NCBI GenBank assembly: GCA_034927445.1
Contig: JAYFPZ010000009.1
Location: 1 to 64,000, forward strand
DNA length: 64,000 nucleotides
From: PHAA01 sp034927445
GTDB taxonomy: Bacteria > Bacillota > Syntrophomonadia > Syntrophomonadales > Syntrophomonadaceae
Direction: 5' to 3'
In this document: positions 8,299 through 16,183 of the stretch, one piece after another
Position numbering within the stretch: the first letter of the stretch is position 1
How the letters are laid out: each line of letters starts with the position of its first letter
Made by a program: the position numbers and the translations under genes
The notes under the pieces: generated by a model
Database searches by the model: none
Told to the model about the DNA's origin: nothing
Seen by the model: only the letters and a program-made list of their open reading frames with translations

Positions 8299-8421
8299 TT
8301 TCCAGGGGATATAAAAGTAAGAACGGACAGTTCATGAGGTAAGGATTTCAGTTACAGGTTTTAGGTTCCAAGCCTGAGGATCAAGAGTTAAGGATTTTAG
8401 TTTAAGGGGATAGAGGGGCAA

Positions 8422-9159
8422 ATGACTGAGACCGGTATTATGGGCCTGGGATTGATACGGGCGATTTTCAGGAAAATATATCGTCATCAAATTCTAACTG
8501 ACGGGGAGTACAGCGTTCTTATGCAATATGCTGATGATCTGCGCATTACCTCCCCCCAGTCCTATGCGCTGTTTTATGAACGCTTTGCCGCCCTCCTGTT
8601 TCAGGACTATTATACTTATCTGCCTCGTTTTGCTTATGGAAGCGACGATTTTTACAATTTCATCTTGAAGAATCCTGATCTTATTGAAGAATTAAGGGTA
8701 AATCCTCTGCCGGTAGAACGTTTCCCCGGTCATTTCCAGGAATACCTGCGTTTCGCTTACGGTGAAACCATTAAGCCTGCTTCCGTTCTCCCCCGTTTGG
8801 AATTTATGCAGATTGATAATACCAGGGACTTTGATTTGCCCCAGCCACGGCGTAAAGATATAATCTGCAAGTATGAGGGGGCCAACCCTTACAAAGAAAT
8901 TGGACTAAAAAGCCATTTTGACCGAATCAGCCGCTATTCTTTCGTAAGCCGCCTCCAAAGTGTACGCTACCTGCGCGGCAATAAGGCCCGGGAAGATAAA
9001 ATAGAGGTGCTCGGGGTTGATTGTCTGGGAGGTATTTTCACCAACAAGGAGAAATCCATATATTATTACATATTTCTAACCGAAAAAAACTTGACCAAGG
9101 CCAACAACGCCTGCAAAGTACTGAATGAGGCTCTATATGGAAACCATACCGGGGAATGA
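8422..9159 (+). CDS. Uncharacterised protein, first gene of a four-gene operon
   Basis: The 245-residue soluble protein matches no family I recognise. It is rich in Tyr/Phe/Arg, has no signal peptide or membrane segment, and carries no obvious catalytic motif; residues 1-120 look helical and the C-terminal half (VEVLGVDCLGGIF, SIYYYIFLT) looks alpha/beta. A weak ribosome binding site (GGGGATAGAGGGG) precedes ATG 8422. It ends 4 nt before the likely start of the next gene, so it belongs to the 8.4-13.5 kb operon that ends in a degenerate Hsp70-like protein. Confidence 0.75.
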   Translation: MTETGIMGLGLIRAIFRKIYRHQILTDGEYSVLMQYADDLRITSPQSYALFYERFAALLFQDYYTYLPRFAYGSDDFYNFILKNPDLIEELRVNPLPVERFPGHFQEYLRFAYGETIKPASVLPRLEFMQIDNTRDFDLPQPRRKDIICKYEGANPYKEIGLKSHFDRISRYSFVSRLQSVRYLRGNKAREDKIEVLGVDCLGGIFTNKEKSIYYYIFLTEKNLTKANNACKVLNEALYGNHTGE

Positions 9160-9163
9160 GAAT

Positions 9164-10612
9164 ATGCAAAAAATATTGGCAGAATTTAATACCTCCCAGA
9201 CGGCGGACGATTTATTTACCGCCTGGCAGAATGAACTCCGGTTGAGAAGATTGATCAGAAACGATTCGGACCTGAGCGGAATTACTGTGGAAAATTCGAA
9301 TGAATTCGATTTCCTTAAGCGTTGTCTATATTTTGGACCCGGGCGAAAACATTTTTTTGATATTTTGTATCGTAATGCGTCCAATATTACCGTCGTCAAT
9401 AGGGTTATGCAGTCGCCTCCGGATTTGGTCAAAGGTTTTCTGAATAATATAGGGGGTTATGTCCTCGAACACAAGCCGCCGGCGAAGGATCTGCAATTTA
9501 TAATAACCATTTACAGCGAAGAGTATCGCAGCGATTTTATCGAACTGTTCGAGCAATTGGACCGCGACTTATGCACCCAGCTTTTGACCCGTACTACCAA
9601 TAAAAATCTACGCCGAATCATCAAGCAGAGGCTCCAGCAAACCCGCGACCAGGACTGCGAATCCAACCAGACTATAACTGACCAATCGCCAGCTGATGGT
9701 TATCCCACGATATTCGGAGATAAAATTGAGATTATCAAGGCCACTATTAAATCACTGCAAGCCGCACAACCCCTATCGGCAGCTCCGCTTAACCGAGAAA
9801 CCGTTGAAATACTTCTGGACAGCGGGGACATGCTCTTTAGAGCTGGTTTGCTGACCGACTGTCTGGGGTTGCTGGCCAAAATGGTCAATCATCCTGGCAC
9901 TAACCAGAATTCCCTGCTTCTATCCGGACAGGAACCTTATTACCGGCAAATGGATGCATTAATCAGTAAAGTCCTGCCTATATATGCCTTATTAGTCAGT
10001 CCCGGCGATCCACACCGGTATGCCCTGGATTTATATAGGGGACTTTTTCCGGGTTTTGGTCCCGACCCTGCCTCTTTGGCGTATTTGGATATCCACTCGA
10101 TTGTAATGGCAGGCTGGCAGGGGCATCATCAATATGCCGGCTATGAAATTGCCCAAAAGGGCGGTAAAATTCTCAGCCTCCGCCCGGTTGACCCTTTTGC
10201 CTCAGCTCTGCAGCAAGACGACTCTCATTTTGCTGAAAAAGAATGGGCAGAATTGGCCCGGGATGTGGCCCAACGAATTTCCCACCGCCTGCATGAGGCG
10301 TACATAATGATGGAAGTCATGCGTTTATGGCACCGGGAAGGCCGCATTAGATTAAGCCGGTCAGCCGCTTCAAGTCTTCTGAATAATTACCTGCAGTTTT
10401 TCAACTGGATTCCGGCAGCTCCGTTTATGAATGAGCAAGTCCATAATCAGCTGAGTGGACTGGCTGATGAAAAGACCAGAGTCGCCAGCGAACAAATTGT
10501 GAATATTATTCAGGATGAACCTGAGGCAGCTGCATCGGGCCCAAAGTATGATTCCGATTTTAATAAATTGCAGCCCAAGCTGTTAATGAGCAAATTTATG
10601 GGGGTGTTATAA
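9164..10612 (+). CDS. Uncharacterised protein, second gene of the four-gene operon
   Basis: Starting at ATG 9164 (MQKILAEFNTSQTADDLF), with GGGGA 9 nt upstream, the protein is 482 residues. The frame is open back to an ATG at 9125, which would overlap the previous gene. It is mostly helical, soluble and without a recognised domain. A polar segment around residues 160-185 (QTRDQDCESNQTITDQ) may be a linker between an N-terminal and a C-terminal helical domain. Its stop overlaps the next start (TAATG), a sign of coupled translation. Function unknown. Confidence 0.75.
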   Translation: MQKILAEFNTSQTADDLFTAWQNELRLRRLIRNDSDLSGITVENSNEFDFLKRCLYFGPGRKHFFDILYRNASNITVVNRVMQSPPDLVKGFLNNIGGYVLEHKPPAKDLQFIITIYSEEYRSDFIELFEQLDRDLCTQLLTRTTNKNLRRIIKQRLQQTRDQDCESNQTITDQSPADGYPTIFGDKIEIIKATIKSLQAAQPLSAAPLNRETVEILLDSGDMLFRAGLLTDCLGLLAKMVNHPGTNQNSLLLSGQEPYYRQMDALISKVLPIYALLVSPGDPHRYALDLYRGLFPGFGPDPASLAYLDIHSIVMAGWQGHHQYAGYEIAQKGGKILSLRPVDPFASALQQDDSHFAEKEWAELARDVAQRISHRLHEAYIMMEVMRLWHREGRIRLSRSAASSLLNNYLQFFNWIPAAPFMNEQVHNQLSGLADEKTRVASEQIVNIIQDEPEAAASGPKYDSDFNKLQPKLLMSKFMGVL

Positions 10613-12201
10613 TGCAGGAATCAGCCCTGGATACGCAAGCTTATAAACATACGGTGGACGACTTGCTGCGCGAATTGAAAAACCAGGTTGACCGTCAAAC
10701 CCTTGCTGCAGCCTCTGAGGCCGGACTGAATTCCCTGGATGAATACCTGCTGGAACTGAACACCTTTTATTACCAAAGTTTTCATAACCGGTTTTTTCCG
10801 CACTATGAACAGATTATACAGGAGGATATGCGCAATCTGCTTCACCTAAGCCAGGATGAAGCCATCCTTAAGCAGAATATTCTGGCCTTACTCAAACGCT
10901 ACGCTCGTCTTTGCAACCGGGTCAAGCATATATCCGCTTTTTTGGAGCGCAAACGCCAGGAAATTCAAGCCCTTAGGTCAGAGTGCTCCCAGGGAAGTGA
11001 GGAGAGAAATGTCAGTTTGTTGTATTATCTTAAAGAAATGTATGGCAATTGGAATTCTTTCCTGACCTTGATACAAAATATACAGGCTATGCAGCAAGAC
11101 GACCTGTTTATGGCAGCGCTTAAACAGTATCCGCCCCATGCCACGGCGGCTAATTTGATTGCAGCCTGGAATCCTGAGAATTCCAGAGAAACCAGGGATT
11201 TTAACCGTTTATTGGCTTCCTGGAAATTATCCGCCCGCTTGCTCGGCAAATTACAGGATGATCCCAGCCCTTCCAGGGAATCTTATGAAACGCTTATGCA
11301 AGAAATAAAACAAGCCGATCTGAATTGGGATAATAGGAAAGTTAATCCGGTGGTCCGTACCTGGTATCAACAATACATACAGCAGGCTTTTCGGCTTTAT
11401 TGGGAATGCTTAAACCTCAACGCCGAAAAAAGGGATTCCCGGCTTATCAGCAAAGCAGCCCGCCAGTTCGAAGAATGGCTCAATTCCCTGTTGACAGTTA
11501 TCGAGCAAAGCATGCTGTACAAGTCCCGCGGCTGGGAAGAATTGGCCGTCCAGGCGGATCTTTTGGCCAAAATTGATAAAGCTTGCTTGAAGGAAATGGA
11601 TAGTTATACCTCCCGTTTACTCCAGTCTATGGATGAATTGATCCAAAGTCTCTCCGCCTCAAACCGGGCGGATTATCGCAATTACAGCCAGCGGGCCGGG
11701 GCTTTGCTTAATCTGTCCAGCGAACACCTGCAGGAGGAGCTTGAAAATAAGTCGATACCGCGTTCATCCATAATAAAGCCGGCTTTAGAGCGCCTTAAAT
11801 ATCAGAACGAGTATCTGGAGACGGGAATAGAACTATTGAATGACAAAGAAGATCATTCCGTAAATACACGCAGTCAGTGTCAAGCGATTTTGGATGCACT
11901 TGATTCCTACCTGGAATTGCTGACCAATATAAAAGATGAATTGAACCGGATGTTGTCTCCCCGCCACCTTAAAAATATTTTTCAGAATATCGACCTTAAA
12001 ATGGAACATGCATTGATCCTCCCCGGGGCATCTTTTCCATCACAATATAATTATCTTATAGTTGAAAAAATGATCGAGACTGAAGTGTCGGATATGCCTG
12101 GAGGTCAAATTCTATACACTGAAGGCGACATTTTTGTTTTCTATCTGGATGATTCGAGCGTGTACGAAATACCCAAAATAATAGTTGCTAAGAGAGGCTG
12201 A
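10612..12201 (+). CDS. Uncharacterised coiled-coil-rich protein, third gene of the four-gene operon
   Basis: The 529-residue protein is strongly charged and helical, with several heptad-like stretches (for example residues ~85-130 and ~340-445, rich in Leu, Glu and Gln) and a short beta-looking C-terminus (GQILYTEGDIFVFYLDDSSVYEIPKI). No enzyme motif, signal peptide or membrane span is visible. Start ATG 10612 overlaps the preceding stop by one base; its own stop is 4 nt before the next ATG. It could be a scaffold or co-chaperone-like partner of the Hsp70-like protein that follows; this is inference from context. Confidence 0.75.
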   Translation: MQESALDTQAYKHTVDDLLRELKNQVDRQTLAAASEAGLNSLDEYLLELNTFYYQSFHNRFFPHYEQIIQEDMRNLLHLSQDEAILKQNILALLKRYARLCNRVKHISAFLERKRQEIQALRSECSQGSEERNVSLLYYLKEMYGNWNSFLTLIQNIQAMQQDDLFMAALKQYPPHATAANLIAAWNPENSRETRDFNRLLASWKLSARLLGKLQDDPSPSRESYETLMQEIKQADLNWDNRKVNPVVRTWYQQYIQQAFRLYWECLNLNAEKRDSRLISKAARQFEEWLNSLLTVIEQSMLYKSRGWEELAVQADLLAKIDKACLKEMDSYTSRLLQSMDELIQSLSASNRADYRNYSQRAGALLNLSSEHLQEELENKSIPRSSIIKPALERLKYQNEYLETGIELLNDKEDHSVNTRSQCQAILDALDSYLELLTNIKDELNRMLSPRHLKNIFQNIDLKMEHALILPGASFPSQYNYLIVEKMIETEVSDMPGGQILYTEGDIFVFYLDDSSVYEIPKIIVAKRG

Positions 12202-12205
12202 ATAT

Positions 12206-13477
12206 ATGCATGTAGTTATTGATCTTGGAGAAATGCTAACCTGTGTGTCATGTTGGGAAAAAGGCCGTTCCCGGGAAGATGCCTGCATCAGTGTGAAAAT
12301 CCCCGGGTTCGCCGCCTATCGTTCGGTTCCGGATCCGCTTTGCTGGGAGCGGCAGAATCTGCGTGATTATTTGACCTTTATTTATCGTGAGTATCTGCTT
12401 CCCAGCCGGCTGGTAATAGAATCAGCAGCCTTGGCTACTCCTGCTATTTTTAACCTCACTGCCCGGAGAACCCTGCTTGATATTCTTGAAGAAATATTCG
12501 GGCTTTACGAAGCCAGTATAATCCCCCATCCGCTGGCACTAACCACCGGTCTCCAACTTGATCCCGCCCAGCCCATCCTGGCAGGAGACCTATTATTGAT
12601 AGAGAAACAAAAATCATCTTACTGCTGTTCATTTGTCAGCGTTATCGATAATGCCGGCATAACCCTGGAAAAACAATTTTGCGGCAGTATAAGCGCGGTT
12701 CGGGCTGAAGCCGAAAGGTACGGCTATTATTCGAACCAGAGGTGGAACTTGGACTATATAATCCTGGCCGGGGTTAATAACCAGGACCCGGCTGCGGCTG
12801 CTTTTATATCCGACATGGCTCCGGCAGTAAAGATCATCTGCCATGACGACCCTGGATTTACTGCCACCGAGGGCTTGTCCGCCTTAAGCCATGGCCAAAC
12901 TTCTTCCCTAATGCCCCCCCTCAATGTTATCTACCCTTATGCGTTCTACCTGAGCCCCAATCGGGGGAAAGAACTGCAAGAAATACCGTTTGATACAGCC
13001 AACCTTGAATTGAATTGCAGCGGCAGCTATAAGCTGACCAACCTGCAATCTGCCGGAGCAGATGCTTTTATCAACGGCGAACGGGCAAATTTCCGTATTT
13101 ATGAAATAAGCTGGGCGGATCAGACTAAAATCAAAAATTCTGACTATTTACCGCCTGTCCCCGTCTTTGCCATAGACAACCCCCTTTCCGCTTTGCCGCC
13201 TGATTTTGAATTAATCCTGGATATGGCCTACGCCAGTATTCAGCTTGATATTGCATCTTCATTGGCAAACCTTAATCCCGGCTCACCGGAAGTCCTGGAT
13301 AAAAAGCTCGCAACTACCCAGCAAAAGTTGTATCAATGGCTCAGCCAAAATGAATCCGCCGGGGCTTCAGTAAGTTCGTTACCGCTGCAACATGACCAGG
13401 ACCTCTCTTTGCCTGCGCAAATTGATCAAACCCTCTTTCACCTCCATGGGCTGCTGCAACTCTGGCACAACCAATAA
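12206..13477 (+). CDS. Degenerate Hsp70/DnaK-like (actin-fold) protein, last gene of the four-gene operon
   Basis: Start ATG 12206 (MHVVIDLGEMLTCVSCWEKG) is preferred over an upstream TTG at 12185 that overlaps the previous gene. The protein is 423 residues. Its N-terminus aligns by eye with the Hsp70 phosphate-1 loop IDLGTTNSCVAVMEGG. ATPAIFNLTARRTLLDILEE then corresponds to VPAYFNDAQRQATKDA, and HPLALTTGL to EPTAAALAYGL. LDYIILAG followed by ATEGLSALSHG fits the adenosine-motif region. The Gly/Thr residues of phosphate-1 and the DLGGGT phosphate-2 loop are replaced (EMLT; DLLLIEK), so ATP hydrolysis is doubtful. No normal substrate-binding domain is seen. Probably a pseudo-ATPase acting with the three unknown proteins before it. 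Confidence 0.6.
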   Translation: MHVVIDLGEMLTCVSCWEKGRSREDACISVKIPGFAAYRSVPDPLCWERQNLRDYLTFIYREYLLPSRLVIESAALATPAIFNLTARRTLLDILEEIFGLYEASIIPHPLALTTGLQLDPAQPILAGDLLLIEKQKSSYCCSFVSVIDNAGITLEKQFCGSISAVRAEAERYGYYSNQRWNLDYIILAGVNNQDPAAAAFISDMAPAVKIICHDDPGFTATEGLSALSHGQTSSLMPPLNVIYPYAFYLSPNRGKELQEIPFDTANLELNCSGSYKLTNLQSAGADAFINGERANFRIYEISWADQTKIKNSDYLPPVPVFAIDNPLSALPPDFELILDMAYASIQLDIASSLANLNPGSPEVLDKKLATTQQKLYQWLSQNESAGASVSSLPLQHDQDLSLPAQIDQTLFHLHGLLQLWHNQ

Positions 13478-13528
13478 GCCCTAAATTTTTCATTAAAATT
13501 ACCTACTGGTAAAAGGATATAGGGAAAT

Positions 13529-13544
13529 TGTGTCGAATTTCACA
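13529..13544 (+). promoter_or_regulatory. CRP/FNR-type operator upstream of acetate carrier
   Basis: TGTGTCGAATTTCACA matches the CRP-family consensus TGTGA-N6-TCACA at 9 of 10 defined positions and lies about 100 nt before the acetate carrier start. A second overlapping dyad, ACAAAT...ATTTGT, spans 13542-13560. The regulator is unknown; CRP-family proteins are common in Clostridia. Confidence 0.45.
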
Positions 13545-13642
13545 AATGTTTGTTATTTGTAAATATTTATTGCAGAGGCAGGTGATTTATAAAGGGAAAT
13601 AGCTGTAATTTATTATTTATATATTTAGAAGGAGGCAATTAC

Positions 13643-14260
13643 ATGGTAAAAGACAGTCCTAAAGCCGACCTAATATCGGTCAATATCAACGATGCAACTG
13701 GGAATCCAGCCTGCTTGGGATTATTGGGTTTTGGCATGACCACCGTACTGCTCAATGTTCACAATGCCGGATTTTTCAAGTTGAATGTAATGATTCTGGC
13801 CATGGGTATTTTCATGGGGGGATTGGCTCAAATCATCGCCGGAATTATGGAATGGAAGAAAAACAATACCTTCGGTACGACAGCCTTTACTAGTTACGGA
13901 CTTTTTTGGCTTTCACTGGTTGTTATCTGGTTATTCCCCGAGAAGGCTGGCGAAGCCGGGGCTCCAGATGGTACCGCCATGGCTGCCTATTTCTTTCTGT
14001 GGGGATTATTCACATTCTTCATGTTTATCGGTACGCTTAAGGCCAATAGGGCTTCCCAAGTTGTATTTGGTACCCTGACCATTCTCTTCTTTTTGCTTAC
14101 CGCTGTCAAAGCAGGATACACCGGACTTGCCACCATTACCGGATATGAAGGGATTATCTGCGGCCTTTCCGCTATTTATGCTTCCATGGCCCAGGTTCTG
14201 AATGAGACTTATGGCAGAGTTGTAATGCCCATTGGACCAGTCGGCGAAAGTAAGCACTAA
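13643..14260 (+). CDS. GPR1/FUN34/YaaH (SatP-like) acetate/succinate carrier
   Basis: The 205-residue membrane protein carries the family signature near its N-terminus (NPACLGLLGFGMTT, family NPAPLGL) and about six hydrophobic segments, with a conserved-looking NVHNAGFF in the first loop. These proteins are acetate or small monocarboxylate carriers or channels in the plasma membrane. Start ATG 13643 has a strong ribosome binding site, AAGGAGG. It has its own promoter region of 165 nt with a CRP-like site and an intrinsic terminator downstream (14448-14476), so it is probably transcribed alone. Acetate export or uptake fits the fermentative or syntrophic lifestyle suggested by the window. Confidence 0.88.
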   Translation: MVKDSPKADLISVNINDATGNPACLGLLGFGMTTVLLNVHNAGFFKLNVMILAMGIFMGGLAQIIAGIMEWKKNNTFGTTAFTSYGLFWLSLVVIWLFPEKAGEAGAPDGTAMAAYFFLWGLFTFFMFIGTLKANRASQVVFGTLTILFFLLTAVKAGYTGLATITGYEGIICGLSAIYASMAQVLNETYGRVVMPIGPVGESKH

Positions 14261-14286
14261 TCTATATCTCTTTCATTGATCTCAGT

Positions 14287-14364
14287 TTTAACCGGGATAA
14301 AAGTATAAAAGCACAACTGATCCTCTTTAACCGGGATAAAAGTATAAAAGCACAACTGATCCTC
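14287..14364. repeat. Tandem duplication of a 39-bp unit
   Basis: A 39-bp unit starting TTTAACCGGGATAAAAGTAT and ending ACTGATCCTC is present twice in perfect tandem (14287-14325 and 14326-14364), just after the acetate carrier stop. There is no spacer, so it is not a CRISPR. The purpose is unknown; slipped-strand duplication is the simplest origin. Confidence 0.9.
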
Positions 14365-14447
14365 AACTTATATATTTCTACGGTTGAGGCTAAAATTTCA
14401 GTTATAAAACTATTCCCCAATAACTGAGAATGTAGGTTTAAATTATT

Positions 14448-14476
14448 AAAAAACCCTCGCTGAGCGAGGGTTTTTT
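14448..14476. terminator. Bidirectional intrinsic terminator
   Basis: A hairpin with stem ACCCTCGCT/AGCGAGGGT and a short loop is flanked by A-tracts on the left and T6 on the right, so it can terminate transcription from either side. It lies between the convergent acetate carrier (plus) and glucosaminidase (minus) genes. Confidence 0.9.
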
Positions 14477-14524
14477 GAGCGCTATTTTTAATTGGGCGTT
14501 GGGGGGACGGTCCCCACAACACTT

Positions 14525-15790
14525 TTAAAACGCTTTTAACCAATAGTCTCTGATAATACTCTGTCCATAGCTAGGCCCGGGTACGGCCCAGCGCGCATTC
14601 AATCCCTGCCAAGTCGGCGCAATACCACGGCTGACCAGGGAATAACGCGGATCAATCAGACTCTTGCCAGCCGGCAAAGCTCTTTTGCAGGCATAAGCAT
14701 AGAGATGCTGAATATGGGCCTCGACCCCGGCCTCCGGGGTGGCAAAAATTGCTCCGCTGACCCCGGCTTGAAAACTTACCAGGCTGCTGTCGGCTCCGTT
14801 GCAGGGCTCCGTCCCGGTGCAAGGACTGCCGGTGGCCCACAGCCCGCAATAGTTGTTTTGCCATGATTGTACACTGCCAGTGAACAGAAAATATTTCGTT
14901 TCCTTGGCCGCCTGGCAGAAGGCCAGGTCACCTCTCACGCCATACTCAGCCCCGATTTTTATATATAGCTCGGCCAAATCATAAACATCTTTGAGTTGTA
15001 GGTCTTGGCTATCAGAATTATCACTTACCCTGGCCCTCTCATTTTTAACCCACTTCTTAAGCTGCTTGGCGGTTAAATAGGAATCTCCCATGATAGTCAG
15101 ATCTTTATAGTTGATTGCTTCGCCGGTGGGGAGGGTAACGGATGTCCCATATTTGTTCAATTCGTCCCGATAGGTTTTCAAAACCGTCAGCTGGTCCGTT
15201 GAAAACGAAGAAACGCTGCGGCCGGCAAGATCGCTTGAATTGATAACCGAGCCGTCCATCAGCTTGAGATTGGATTGATATTGGGCCAGGTCGGTCAACA
15301 GTTGAGTATCGGGTGATACATTTCTGGATCTGATATCCACGGCGGATGATGCCGCAATCCATTTAACATCACAATCAAGGGCTGAACTTACAGCATTAAG
15401 CGGAATCATAGTCCTATATTTGCTATTAACAAAAGGTTTACCCATCGCGGGCGGAACCACCAGCACCTGGCCGTCGATTATTATTTGAATATCGCCGGGT
15501 ACCGGCTGGGGCAGATTGGGAGTAGAATCGGTACGCCAGTTGATTACGATTTGTTGGGTCTCAGCTTTCCATGTAACTTGGGCCCCAAGATTTTCGCTTA
15601 CAACTTTCAGGGGCACATAAGTCCTGTTATTAATAATAACCGGTTCACTATCAGAGGCTACCTCTTTCCCATCGATAAATATCCTTACCGTAGGTTCGGT
15701 TGCAGCGAAAGCCGGCGCGCCTATTATACTGACCATCATAATCAGAATAACCAATATCGCCTCAACCTTGTGAAAACGTAATTTATGCAA
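14525..15790 (-). CDS. Secreted stalk-domain (copper amine oxidase N-like) protein with C-terminal glucosaminidase domain
   Basis: The 421-residue protein has a signal peptide (residues 1-30, cleavage after AFA). Two copper-amine-oxidase-N-like stalk modules follow (~35-85 with IFIDGKEVASDSEPVIINNRTY; ~93-150 with IIIDGQVLVVPPAMGKPFVN), then a spacer, and a glucosaminidase/lysozyme-like domain at ~255-421 (FCQAAKETKYFLFTG, NNYCGLWATGS, GVEAHIQHLYAYA). It likely cleaves peptidoglycan glycans outside the membrane, the stalk modules serving as wall-binding spacers as in many clostridial wall enzymes. Transcribed alone on the minus strand, ending near a shared terminator. Confidence 0.82.
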   Translation of the reverse strand: MHKLRFHKVEAILVILIMMVSIIGAPAFAATEPTVRIFIDGKEVASDSEPVIINNRTYVPLKVVSENLGAQVTWKAETQQIVINWRTDSTPNLPQPVPGDIQIIIDGQVLVVPPAMGKPFVNSKYRTMIPLNAVSSALDCDVKWIAASSAVDIRSRNVSPDTQLLTDLAQYQSNLKLMDGSVINSSDLAGRSVSSFSTDQLTVLKTYRDELNKYGTSVTLPTGEAINYKDLTIMGDSYLTAKQLKKWVKNERARVSDNSDSQDLQLKDVYDLAELYIKIGAEYGVRGDLAFCQAAKETKYFLFTGSVQSWQNNYCGLWATGSPCTGTEPCNGADSSLVSFQAGVSGAIFATPEAGVEAHIQHLYAYACKRALPAGKSLIDPRYSLVSRGIAPTWQGLNARWAVPGPSYGQSIIRDYWLKAF

Positions 15791-16183
15791 AAATACGACA
15801 CCTCATTCCAATTAAATTATATACTTGCTGCCCCAAGACAAGCCAAAATTCGCGGTTAACCATACCTGATCCCCGTTTAAGACGGATTTCTCGGAGATAT
15901 TAAATTAATCGCAGGGTTTTTCGGCCAAAATAACAGTTTTTTCTTTACATACGCAAATATTGCCAGCTTCTTTCAGGGTTGAATTATTTAAGCCAATAAA
16001 GCAAATTCTCCGGATATTACTTTGATCCTATTATTTAGCCAATATACGACTGCATTCGCTAGAAAATTTTTCAGGCTATGAACCATAAGAAGACAAATTT
16101 TTCAAATAAAATGTTATATGCTATTCCTACCAGCTAATTTTTTTGGGTTAATATCGGTTTTTTTTGAAGGGAGGGAAATTATC
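15791..16183. other. Divergent intergenic region
   Basis: About 390 nt of AT-rich sequence between the minus-strand glucosaminidase gene and the plus-strand hybrid kinase gene. It must contain promoters for both; no confident -35/-10 pair, riboswitch or repeat was seen. An in-frame ATG at 16118 extends the kinase ORF but lacks a ribosome binding site. Confidence 0.4.

Noticed and set aside
14287..14364. CRISPR-like repeats
   Set aside because: Only two units, directly adjacent, with no spacers and no cas genes.
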